Origin: Leptolyngbya sp. NIES-2104
Lineage (GTDB): Bacteria > Cyanobacteriota > Cyanobacteriia > Leptolyngbyales > Leptolyngbyaceae
Length of the DNA stretch: 64,000 nucleotides
Reading direction: 5' to 3'
NCBI RefSeq assembly: GCF_001485215.1
Contig: NZ_BBWW01000001.1
Location: forward strand, 2,790,001 to 2,854,000
Shown piece after piece: positions 43,013 through 51,933 of the stretch. The translations under genes and the position numbers were made by a program. Position 1 is the first letter of the stretch. The number at the start of each line of letters is the position of its first letter. The notes below the pieces were generated by a model. That model did no database searches and was not told the origin of the DNA. It saw only the letters and a list, made by a program, of their open reading frames with translations.

Positions 43013-46000
43013 ATGTCAAATCGCAAACTCTCCCTCCAGGGCTTCTTCCACAACTTGGGAAGACTCTACCGCAAGATTACAAAATCCTTTATTACCAGAG
43101 TTCTTCGCTACGTTCTCTTCTATCAACGTCGCGGCAAACTTTCGACCGCAGGTTTCATCTTGCCGACCACAGTTCTGCTGATTTTGGTCGTAGCGCTGAC
43201 TGTTGGCGCTCTCACCTTCCGCGCCTACAACCGCAACGTCCAGGTCATCGGGGAAGCGCAACAGCGAGTCATCTACAACGCTGCGACCCCCGCCATCGAT
43301 CGCGCCCGCTCCAAACTCGAATTCTTGTTCGATGCCACAAAAGACACCCGATTGCCAGGCGGTATCCCCTCGCAATCCACCTTAGAAGCCATGCTGCTCA
43401 ACAATGGCACGACCCGCAAAGATGGCGAGACCTTTTCGGTTCTTCCCTACAAGGATGCAGCGGGTAACCAAGTTGATGCTTACACCTTCCCAGACGAAAA
43501 GCGGATCGACATTAACAAAGATGGCAAAGAAGATAATGCTTGGTATTTCCGCTCCGACACCGACGGTAACGGTACTATCGACGACAAAGATTCCACGATC
43601 GTTTACTCAATTATTCTGAATTCGCCCTCAGATCCCACAAACCCCGCGAAGTCACTGGCAACAACACTACTTGAACTCGACGATACAGCCAAAGCAAACG
43701 GAAAATGGGTCAGACAAGCACCGCTCAGCGTAGACGGTGCATTAGGCTGCGTCACGAATCCAGGAGGTGGCAACGCAGGTCCTGATGGCTGGTTTGAGGA
43801 CAAAACTTCAACCGCGATTTTGCGAAAGAACTTCCAGGTAGATGCCCTCGTGGTTCCAGGTAATTCAGGAGGAACGAAAGCAACTTTGGAGTTCACTCAA
43901 GATCGTCAACTCGATCGAGGCAACAAATGGGGTGCTTGGTTCCGCCACGACTTGGAAATCTATCCGGGTGTTAACTTCAGATGGAACGGAGCGATGCACA
44001 CCGAAGGAAGCTTAATTGTTGGCGACAGCACCGTCACAGCTTACCTGATTAGTTCCCCAAATTCTTGTCTGTACAATCCACCTTCTAACTCTGAAATTAC
44101 GGTTACTGATGTACAGGGAGGCACCGCGAAAAACGACCTCCTTGGACTTGTGGCAGCAGGGAATGTGAAAAATGGAAATACAACAGGGAGTGCCAGCGTT
44201 CACCTTCACAGTAGTACTCCGGGTACAGGAAGCAGTGTAGCAACGCTTAACAACTCTACAGCTTCAAGCAAAGCTCCAAATCCATTCCACATCACTCTCG
44301 ATCCAGAGACTGTTCTGCTTGAGAATGGTTATACCAACGTTCCCATACCTACTAGCAAGACCGATCGTAACAATCGTAATGAGGGTACAAACGGTAATCT
44401 AAGTACTGCTAACAAAAACCTTCCTGAATTTGGAAAACAAGGTTTTCCACAGCGAATCTTCGCTCAGTCTGCACCAACTCCCTATGTCGATGACTTATAC
44501 CGAGCAGACGATCTTTGGGGTCCGAAGCCCAAATACGGTAGAGATTCGAGTGAAGCGGTGCCAGAGGGTCAGTCTGGTAAAGCCATTCCCGCAGATAAGC
44601 TCAATCTTATTAACAATGATGTTCCCTCTGAAGATACAGAGGCTTCTGGTGTCGGCTTAGACGGATACTGGGAACGCCGTGCACGAGTGCGGGGTCTGAG
44701 AATTCTCGTCGGACAGCGCCTAGAACTAGGCAATCTATTCACTTGGTACACTCCAACTAAAAGCAGCAGTAGTGATAATTACGTTGGCTACAGCGGCACT
44801 GCTGCGGCACAACTTGATCAAAACGCATATGAGTATGAGGGCGATCCGCTCTACCCCCCAACCGTCAAACCTTACCCTACCGCTTCTGCAACCGATCGTA
44901 CTTTTCACAGCGATCTCCAACGTCGAACCTTGAGAGATAACTTATCTGCGGTTCAGAGCACAGCAATCTATCATGCTTCTGCCGATGCTCAGAGAGACTA
45001 TCCCATCGCTTGTCTTGCAACAACTTCGCATCCAGGGACACTCTGGACGCTTCGGCAAGCAATTACTTTCCGCCCGTCTGTTTTCTCAGGCATGGATGCG
45101 AGTGGGGCACTGACCTCAGCTTCTCTTTTAACGAACTTCTTCACAGGAGTTGGAACAAACGGTTGGGAGTTTGAGCCGCCAGCCGGAACTTATGACAACT
45201 TCGTTACACAGGTACAATCCACGACATCTTCTCTCCGCAAAGCGCTACAAAACTTGGCGAACTTTGCAGGAGACCATCAAGAAATTCCCGGTAATGGTCT
45301 GAAAAGCGGAGCCTTCCCACCAACACCCAACGACACTATAATTCACCCTCATCCAGCGCTTTCAATGTGGGGGAATTATTCCAATCTGAAACGAGCACTC
45401 AAGAACTTGAGCGATCGTGGTAACGATTTTAACCAACTCAGCATTTCAGACAAAACCTACATTCAAACCGCAGCTTGTACGCTTGGGATGTTGGCTTACA
45501 ACATCAATGAGATTCAGAAGTTTGATCCAAGTGCAATTTCGGGAACCGAAGTTCCGAACGATCGAGCTTTGGGGGGGAACAGAGAAAGAAGACTCATGGC
45601 AAAGCTGGGACGCGATCTCTGGCAGCTAATGAATGGTAGAAACGATGGTTCCACAAGCGGTGATCCAGAAGTACTGCCTCGTGAGCAGCTTGCAACTTAT
45701 GCCTATAACCAGACTGGGAATTATGATGCCAACAAAGGCTCCTACAACCCAGCAGATTATGAAAAGGTTTCTCCTGAAGCATTTATCGCTGCCCTTAGAC
45801 AGTACTTACTCGCTACGGGCAGGGCATCGGACAATTCGCGACTGAGACCGGATCATCCGGAATTCATTGAAGAAATGCGGATGGCTGAGATTATCATGCT
45901 CAATCATCAGATTCGCCGCGATCGTACTTTTGGTTTCAAACCCTCGCGGAGATTCGGTAAGTATGCTGTCTCACCGTCAGGAGTACTCAAGCCAGTTGAA

Positions 46001-48703
46001 ATGGCAACGGCATGTGACCCTGATCAGTTCATCTTCAACAATAGAGATGCAAATAGAGATGGGGATCTTGAAAGTGATACGCGAAACGCTCTTGGTCTCA
46101 TCTCTACTCCCTCAACCGTGCTGAGTTCCGGTGGCTTAACTGCCGCTAACCCTACCGATTACTCCACGGTCTTCCCCAGACCTGTTCTTAGCACGAACCC
46201 TACTGACACTGTCGGTCGCTCTCTATCCCAGTACCGACTCGCGCTATCCAGGCTCTGTGGCACACTTGCACCTGACCCTTCTGTTCCTCCTGACCCTCCT
46301 AAGCCTCCTGAACAGGCTCTTGTGTTGCCTAAGTTCCCTGCACTCTACTATCTGTTTCCAGAAGTACCCCATGACTACAATGGTGACAACATCCCTGCTA
46401 GTCCCTATGACCATTCCCAACCGCAGGATGAGCCATACACCGCACCTTATGTTGCGGGTGATTCGACAAAAGATAACTATGTCGGATTGATTAATGCTCA
46501 GTTTGAGCCGATCGACAACACACGAGCAGCAGGTCGGGCAGGCTATCCGAGCGTACCCTTTACTATTCCTTCGGCGAATGCAACCTATAATGAATTGAGC
46601 CGTAAACCTGAGGCTAATCCAGGCAATCTCAACGAATCTATCCGAGTGTTTCCAGTTCCAGACTTGTCGGTTCGTGCGATCGCCCTAACTCCTCGCTCCC
46701 TCGACAACTCATCTCCGAACAAGTGGAGGCTTCCGTATCTCAATTCGCCTAGACAGTACAACACTACTACGGCAAGCAACACCTTTAGAACTTCTGCTAG
46801 TGCATCAGGCACTCACACAGACGACAAAGCAAACTTCTCAACGAATCTGATTCTGAAAGAAGATCTAACACCAATTGCAGTGCCATTCCTCGATCGAGCG
46901 TTCTTCGATGGACGACAGCTAATGCTAACCCGTACTTTAGACATTGATCTGGGTATGCTTCGTGGCACTAGATTGGGCTGGAGAGATGAAACTACGAGTG
47001 TTTGGACTCCAGCAAGAAATGATGTTTGGCTTCCAATTAGTGGGATCGTCTATGCCTTCCGAGAAGATGCGGTTCGAGAAGATGGGATCTCTAGACCGAC
47101 TTGTGCAGCCACAGCAACAACCTGTGACATGAACCTGCAAAATCCTGCAAGTCCAACTGATCCGAGAGTCAGACCGATTAACTCAACCAGAACGACGCTC
47201 AGTCCTGGTGAAAATGGCATCTCGACTAAATCGATCGACCCATTTCCCGATCCTGATCGGCGAATTTACGGCTTCCGCCTCCGCAATGGTGTTCAAGTGA
47301 TGCGAAACCGCGCCTTTGAAGGAACAGGCGGCTTCATCAATGCAGCTGACAATAACAAAGGTCTATCGTTCTTTACCGACCAGCCCGTCTACATTCACGG
47401 GAACTTCAACCTGCATCAGGATGGTAATGACAACACGATGGGCACGATTTTAGAGGAGTTCACTGATGTATTAGATGCAAATTACACCAACTTCTACACT
47501 CGTCGGACTCCAAGTAACGATTTTGCAAAGTCAGGTCGCGATCGCTGGCGACCCTCAGAAATCTTGGCAGATAGTATCACCATCTTGTCAAACGGCTTCT
47601 GTGACGGCTCGATCATTGATACCTTCCTACAATACAACAATACGGGCAATGCCCTTGTACAGGCATTTGGCACAGGTACATACCCTGTTCCTGACGCGGG
47701 AATGGTAAACGTTTCATCGATTACAGGTGCTGCTTCAAATCGAAGCTACTATCACATGCCCGATGAGGGACTGTTTGATCCAGGTTGTGTCAGGTCGAGC
47801 TACACGTCTTTTCACAATCAGAACCGTCCAGCTAACCAACTGGAAACTACAACGGGTAGCACTGTATTTAGATGGGATTGGGTGCGAGAAAACTCCCGGT
47901 ATGATGCAGTCGCAAACCGTCGTGCAAATGGTTCGGGTATGACAGACGACAACACAACTGGACATTGGGTTGATCTGACTGCTCCAGTAAAAATCTCGCG
48001 CTCTGGACAGCCTCTTGTTGTTCGTCCTAGCCAAATCACCGCACCTGTTAGCGATGTACGAATTAATGGACTTCGCCCACCGATTCCGCCGATTCCATAC
48101 AATGTTCTATTCCCCACGCAGGCATATTTTGGCTACGGAAACAATAACGGTGGATCTGGTGCGTCCTTTAACGACAACGATCGATACCTAGCCAATGTTG
48201 GTGCTCTCGAAACACGAGTCAACACGATCTTCGTGAGCGGTATCAGTCCATCTCGACCTAATCAAGGATACGGAGGCTTGCACAACTTCCCCCGATTCAT
48301 TGAGAACTGGGAGAAAAATGCGAGTGACAGCAGGATAAGCCCGCCAACCACTCTACACTTTGGAGGTTCGTTGATTCAACTGAGCTACACCAACTATGCG
48401 ACTTCTCCCTTTGAACTTGAAAATCTAGAGCCGTTGCGTAGTTCAGATCCATCGCCAGCGACCGCTACCAACGAAAACATCATGTACTACAGAGCGCCTA
48501 CACGACGCTGGGGGTACGATGTGGCTCTGCAATTTAGTCCAGCAAGCCCTGCCGCTGCTCGTTTTGTAACAGCAGGCAAAAATCGAAGCGAATACTACGT
48601 TGAACCTCCCGCAAACGACCCTTACATCGCGAATCTCTGTGAGGCTGTAAAAGCAAGAACCGAACTTAATCTCAATACCAATTGTCCGAGAAGAGGAAGT
48701 TAG
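43013..48703 (+). CDS. hpsA: Hormogonium polysaccharide biosynthesis protein HpsA
   Basis: A giant 1896-residue secreted protein of the HpsA family, required in filamentous cyanobacteria for hormogonium polysaccharide secretion and gliding. Residues 47-68 (GFILPTTVLLILVVALTVGA) form a prepilin-like helix after a basic stretch, but the Glu at +5 of pilins is Thr, as in GspK-type minor pseudopilins. Two EF-hand-like Ca-binding loops follow (DINKDGKEDNA at about 166-176, DTDGNGTIDDKD at about 182-193) and another, DANRDGDLESD, lies past residue 1000. Many Gly/Asn-rich blocks and beta-strand repeats fill the middle, and Cys pairs occur throughout. No ribosome site is clear before the ATG. It heads an operon with pseudopilins; hpsB starts two bases after its stop. 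Confidence 0.93.
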   Translation: MSNRKLSLQGFFHNLGRLYRKITKSFITRVLRYVLFYQRRGKLSTAGFILPTTVLLILVVALTVGALTFRAYNRNVQVIGEAQQRVIYNAATPAIDRARSKLEFLFDATKDTRLPGGIPSQSTLEAMLLNNGTTRKDGETFSVLPYKDAAGNQVDAYTFPDEKRIDINKDGKEDNAWYFRSDTDGNGTIDDKDSTIVYSIILNSPSDPTNPAKSLATTLLELDDTAKANGKWVRQAPLSVDGALGCVTNPGGGNAGPDGWFEDKTSTAILRKNFQVDALVVPGNSGGTKATLEFTQDRQLDRGNKWGAWFRHDLEIYPGVNFRWNGAMHTEGSLIVGDSTVTAYLISSPNSCLYNPPSNSEITVTDVQGGTAKNDLLGLVAAGNVKNGNTTGSASVHLHSSTPGTGSSVATLNNSTASSKAPNPFHITLDPETVLLENGYTNVPIPTSKTDRNNRNEGTNGNLSTANKNLPEFGKQGFPQRIFAQSAPTPYVDDLYRADDLWGPKPKYGRDSSEAVPEGQSGKAIPADKLNLINNDVPSEDTEASGVGLDGYWERRARVRGLRILVGQRLELGNLFTWYTPTKSSSSDNYVGYSGTAAAQLDQNAYEYEGDPLYPPTVKPYPTASATDRTFHSDLQRRTLRDNLSAVQSTAIYHASADAQRDYPIACLATTSHPGTLWTLRQAITFRPSVFSGMDASGALTSASLLTNFFTGVGTNGWEFEPPAGTYDNFVTQVQSTTSSLRKALQNLANFAGDHQEIPGNGLKSGAFPPTPNDTIIHPHPALSMWGNYSNLKRALKNLSDRGNDFNQLSISDKTYIQTAACTLGMLAYNINEIQKFDPSAISGTEVPNDRALGGNRERRLMAKLGRDLWQLMNGRNDGSTSGDPEVLPREQLATYAYNQTGNYDANKGSYNPADYEKVSPEAFIAALRQYLLATGRASDNSRLRPDHPEFIEEMRMAEIIMLNHQIRRDRTFGFKPSRRFGKYAVSPSGVLKPVEMATACDPDQFIFNNRDANRDGDLESDTRNALGLISTPSTVLSSGGLTAANPTDYSTVFPRPVLSTNPTDTVGRSLSQYRLALSRLCGTLAPDPSVPPDPPKPPEQALVLPKFPALYYLFPEVPHDYNGDNIPASPYDHSQPQDEPYTAPYVAGDSTKDNYVGLINAQFEPIDNTRAAGRAGYPSVPFTIPSANATYNELSRKPEANPGNLNESIRVFPVPDLSVRAIALTPRSLDNSSPNKWRLPYLNSPRQYNTTTASNTFRTSASASGTHTDDKANFSTNLILKEDLTPIAVPFLDRAFFDGRQLMLTRTLDIDLGMLRGTRLGWRDETTSVWTPARNDVWLPISGIVYAFREDAVREDGISRPTCAATATTCDMNLQNPASPTDPRVRPINSTRTTLSPGENGISTKSIDPFPDPDRRIYGFRLRNGVQVMRNRAFEGTGGFINAADNNKGLSFFTDQPVYIHGNFNLHQDGNDNTMGTILEEFTDVLDANYTNFYTRRTPSNDFAKSGRDRWRPSEILADSITILSNGFCDGSIIDTFLQYNNTGNALVQAFGTGTYPVPDAGMVNVSSITGAASNRSYYHMPDEGLFDPGCVRSSYTSFHNQNRPANQLETTTGSTVFRWDWVRENSRYDAVANRRANGSGMTDDNTTGHWVDLTAPVKISRSGQPLVVRPSQITAPVSDVRINGLRPPIPPIPYNVLFPTQAYFGYGNNNGGSGASFNDNDRYLANVGALETRVNTIFVSGISPSRPNQGYGGLHNFPRFIENWEKNASDSRISPPTTLHFGGSLIQLSYTNYATSPFELENLEPLRSSDPSPATATNENIMYYRAPTRRWGYDVALQFSPASPAAARFVTAGKNRSEYYVEPPANDPYIANLCEAVKARTELNLNTNCPRRGS

Positions 48704-48704
48704 G

Positions 48705-49493
48705 ATGTTACTAGATTTCACTGAGGAGAAGATGACTTCCTCTACCCAAGAACGGAAACCGCTGCTCGCCCTGCTTCAGAAAACTGCGATCGCGAAAAGC
48801 ACAAATCAGGGCTTAACGTTGATTGAAGGGTTACTAGCGATCGTCATTATTGCAATCACGATGGTCAGTATTACTCCACCGATCTTCTGGGCAGTAGCAT
48901 CACGGGTTCAAACGCAGCGAGCAGAGCAAGCTCTGAAACTTGCCCAGGGCGAGATCGATCGCGTTCGCACGATTATCGATCGCGGTAAAGACAGAACAAC
49001 AACGTTTCTGCCTCCTGTAGTAAGTGGCAATGTTAGAGACAGTGCCACGGTTGCGGCTCCCAATAATGCTGGAACAGGTGTGATATCCACAAGAAGTTGT
49101 AGCGGGACAGTTGCTACATTACCGCCAGCAAATGCTGCAACCTTTGTCCAAATCGATACGAACGGGGACTGCACCGCTGACTATCTCCTGCAAACGTTTC
49201 GTAGTCAAGGACTTGATGAAAGAGGAAACGCATTTACAGGAGCCAGCGGACAGACTCTCTCAGGCTTTGTTATGGGGGTTCGGGTGTATTCCACTGTCGC
49301 ACGAGCTGAACTGACTGCGGGAAGAGGCAGTACGCAACCTGCTTCTCTGCGAGGAACAAACGGGCTGGGCAATCAGCTTAACCGTCCATTAGCAGTTTTG
49401 TATTCCACGATCGTTCGCAGCAATGAAGGTCAGAACCTAGAAATCTACCGCAAACTCTGTCCAGCAAACAACCCAACAACTGGAAGCTGCTAG
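48705..49493 (+). CDS. hpsB: Hps pseudopilin HpsB
   Basis: A 262-residue type IV pilin-like protein. The prepilin cleavage site G36/L37 with LTLIEGLLAIVIIAITMV and Glu at +5 is followed by a membrane helix and a soluble domain with a RVQTQRAEQALKLAQGEIDR helix. It is cleaved and methylated by the prepilin peptidase and probably joins a pseudopilus for polysaccharide or HpsA export. A GGAAG site lies five bases before the start. Two bases after hpsA. Confidence 0.9.
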   Translation: MLLDFTEEKMTSSTQERKPLLALLQKTAIAKSTNQGLTLIEGLLAIVIIAITMVSITPPIFWAVASRVQTQRAEQALKLAQGEIDRVRTIIDRGKDRTTTFLPPVVSGNVRDSATVAAPNNAGTGVISTRSCSGTVATLPPANAATFVQIDTNGDCTADYLLQTFRSQGLDERGNAFTGASGQTLSGFVMGVRVYSTVARAELTAGRGSTQPASLRGTNGLGNQLNRPLAVLYSTIVRSNEGQNLEIYRKLCPANNPTTGSC

Positions 49494-49520
49494 TACTTTT
49501 CACTCTCTCATGGTAAGAAC

Positions 49521-50636
49521 ATGGTCAAAACACTCCTGAAGCGATATCGAAAGTTTCGCTTCCTTGCTACTCGCACAGAAAGAGGCTTTACTCTTTTAGA
49601 ACTTCTCGTTGCAATGGTTGTCGCTGGCTTAATTTCTGCTGGGTTGCTGTTTATGGTTGTGCAACTCATTCAGACGAATTTGCGCGAAGCTGCTCGCAGT
49701 GATACTCAGCGGGATTTGCAGTCTGCGATCGACTACATAGCCCGTGATGTTCGTGAGGCTGTATTTGTCTATGATGCGACTTGCCTTCTCGATCGACCTT
49801 CAGGGGCGGATGCTGCTCGCTGTCCAGGTCTAAGAAGCTATCTACCTGCTGCGATTACCGAGTCGAGTAACAACATTCCAGTTTTGGCATTCTGGCGACT
49901 TGATCCACTGCCGGGACAAAGTGCTCCGCCAACCGAATTTCGCAAGCTGTGTAAAGACCAAGCTGCTGCCTATTCACGATCTGGCAATTTGCCTACGGTG
50001 ATTGAGGGGGTGCCTTGTTTGTCTGGGCAAATATACACGCTGGTTGTCTACTCGTTGAACAATGATCCGAGTAGAACCATTTCACAAGGTCGCGCCAGAA
50101 TCATGCGATATGAGTTACCGCAATTTACATCCGGTAGCCTTCCGTCTAGCCCGACCTCCTCTCCAACTGCCACTCAGGGATGGGTTAGTCCGAGAGCAAG
50201 AGTCTTGACAAGTACCGGTTCAAAAGAAACAAGCTTTTTGTCTTGGCCCGTCAATAAGTCATCGCTTCTTGGTGGAACGCTAGATAGTTTACAAACAGCT
50301 AGACCCACTGGTTCGGGTGATCCGTTGACCGATTTTGTAGATTGGTTTGGACTATACGAGGCATCGAGTCGGGGACGCGCTCCAGAAATTTCGGAGATGG
50401 TGTTAACTCCAGCAAACGGAAGCGCAGTTGCAAACGATCCGCCGCGAGGGTTCTATGTCTATGTTAGAGGAGGAAATGAACAGGGCGATCTGAATCAGGA
50501 GGTTATCATTCGGATTCAGGGAGATGCAGCAGGCAGACCAGGCATTCCAAATATTGGCTCACTGAATCGTCCTATCGCGCCGATCTCTCTGGAAACTCGC
50601 GTCCTGACTCGTGGTGTCACCAACAAAACGCAGTAG
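49521..50636 (+). CDS. hpsC: Hps pseudopilin HpsC
   Basis: A 371-residue PilW-like pseudopilin. Prepilin site G22/F23 (RGFTLLELLVAMVVAGLISA) with Glu27 at +5; the soluble part starts with the SDTQRDLQSAIDYIARDVRE helix typical of PilW-type minor pilins and contains Cys pairs. In the hps operon it follows hpsB by 27 bases. Probably a pseudopilus component working with HpsA and HpsB. Confidence 0.88.
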   Translation: MVKTLLKRYRKFRFLATRTERGFTLLELLVAMVVAGLISAGLLFMVVQLIQTNLREAARSDTQRDLQSAIDYIARDVREAVFVYDATCLLDRPSGADAARCPGLRSYLPAAITESSNNIPVLAFWRLDPLPGQSAPPTEFRKLCKDQAAAYSRSGNLPTVIEGVPCLSGQIYTLVVYSLNNDPSRTISQGRARIMRYELPQFTSGSLPSSPTSSPTATQGWVSPRARVLTSTGSKETSFLSWPVNKSSLLGGTLDSLQTARPTGSGDPLTDFVDWFGLYEASSRGRAPEISEMVLTPANGSAVANDPPRGFYVYVRGGNEQGDLNQEVIIRIQGDAAGRPGIPNIGSLNRPIAPISLETRVLTRGVTNKTQ

Positions 50637-50660
50637 TGCCTCATACTCCATCTAAAATTT

Positions 50661-51266
50661 ATGAAAAGGCAAAGTTCTTTCAATCTCCGTCCTGTAACGA
50701 GCGGTTTTACCCTCATTGAAGTATTAGTGGTTGTCATACTCATTGGGGTGCTATTCGCGATCGCGGCTCCAAGTTGGGTGGCATTTCTCAATCAGCAACG
50801 AGTGGGATCGGCTCGAAGTCAAGTCTCTCAAGCGATTCGATCGGCTCAATCCGAAGCAAAACGCACGAAATCCAGTCGTGCGATTGTTTTTGATAATAAT
50901 AGTAATCGACCCCGGTATGCGATCGTTCCTGCACCGGACAGTCCTTCTCCGACGACTCCGATTGACATTTCCAGAATCACCAATTGGCAAAGTCTGGGAG
51001 ATGGAAACATTCAACGGGGTACGATTCGCCTCTCTGTTGATCAAGGATCTGATGCGGCTAGACCGCCACTCCTGGTTTTCGATGCTTATGGGAGTGTGGT
51101 TCTTACAGCTCTACCCAGTCGGTTGCCTTACACGATTACGATTGGTGCAACCTCTAGCACAAATCCGAGGCGGTGTGTTGCAGTTGCAACCATTCTGGGA
51201 GCGATGAGAGAAGGTGCAGACAAAACCGCAAGTGAGAGCGATGGCTGTCCACCAAATCGAGTCTAA
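50661..51266 (+). CDS. FimT/GspH-type pseudopilin (hps cluster)
   Basis: A 201-residue minor pseudopilin: prepilin site G15/F16 (TSGFTLIEVLVVVILIGVLF) with Glu20 at +5, then a FimT/GspH-like helix (RVGSARSQVSQAIRSAQSEA) and a beta-domain. The C-terminus (RCVAVATILGAMREG then a final Cys) closely resembles that of the next gene, so the two are paralogues. One of the two probably corresponds to Nostoc hpsD. Confidence 0.88.
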   Translation: MKRQSSFNLRPVTSGFTLIEVLVVVILIGVLFAIAAPSWVAFLNQQRVGSARSQVSQAIRSAQSEAKRTKSSRAIVFDNNSNRPRYAIVPAPDSPSPTTPIDISRITNWQSLGDGNIQRGTIRLSVDQGSDAARPPLLVFDAYGSVVLTALPSRLPYTITIGATSSTNPRRCVAVATILGAMREGADKTASESDGCPPNRV

Positions 51267-51342
51267 TCGTATTTGAAATGAAGGGTCTTGACAAGGCTCA
51301 GAATTGAGAGAATTTAGTGACATTGCTTGATTTGCTATTGTG

Positions 51343-51927
51343 ATGAACGACGATAGGGACAAGATTCGGATGAGACGATCGAGAGTTATTCAAGCAATGT
51401 TGCTCAGTTTAAATCAAGGGCAGTCCAAAGGATTCACGCTTCTGGAGGCGATCACCGCAGTCGTACTAATTGGGATTTTGGCTGCGATCGCGGCTCCAAG
51501 CTGGCAAGCCCTGATAGACGCTCAGCGGTTAAATGCAGCAAGAAATCAAGCCGTGACTGCTTTGAATGACGCGAAAACTCGTGCCAAGCGCCAGCATGTT
51601 ACTTACGAAGTCGGTTTTCGTCAACAAGAGCAGCAGGCGCAGTGGGCAGTCTACCCGGTTGGGGCAGATCCGTCCAAGCAGAATTGGCAGAATCTACAGA
51701 ATGGCGTGAAACTGCTGGACAGACCAGATACCACAATGGCGAAGAAAGATGAGATTTACCGGATTCAGTTTAATCATCAAGGGGAGACGAATGCACAATT
51801 GGGGAAAGTGACCTTTGCTGTGATGTCGGGAAGTTCGATTAAACGCTGCGCGATCGTATCTAACCTCCTCGGCACAATTCGAGAAGGCGAGAACAAGCCG
51901 AATCGACGCGATAATCCCTGTGAATGA
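51343..51927 (+). CDS. Second FimT/GspH-type pseudopilin (hps cluster)
   Basis: A 194-residue paralogue of the preceding gene: prepilin site G30/F31 (KGFTLLEAITAVVLIGILAA) with Glu35 at +5, shared AIAAPSW motif, a RLNAARNQAVTALNDAKTRA helix, and the matching C-terminus RCAIVSNLLGTIREGENK ending in Cys. I chose the ATG at 51343; a GTG directly before it is in frame. It is convergent with glgB with six bases between the stops. Confidence 0.86.
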   Translation: MNDDRDKIRMRRSRVIQAMLLSLNQGQSKGFTLLEAITAVVLIGILAAIAAPSWQALIDAQRLNAARNQAVTALNDAKTRAKRQHVTYEVGFRQQEQQAQWAVYPVGADPSKQNWQNLQNGVKLLDRPDTTMAKKDEIYRIQFNHQGETNAQLGKVTFAVMSGSSIKRCAIVSNLLGTIREGENKPNRRDNPCE

Positions 51928-51933
51928 TGGTTT

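Noticed and set aside
42832-43467. 211-codon plus-strand frame overlapping the start of hpsA
   Set aside because: Most of it runs antiphase through hpsA, it has no family resemblance, and the first part contains the hpsA leader repeats.
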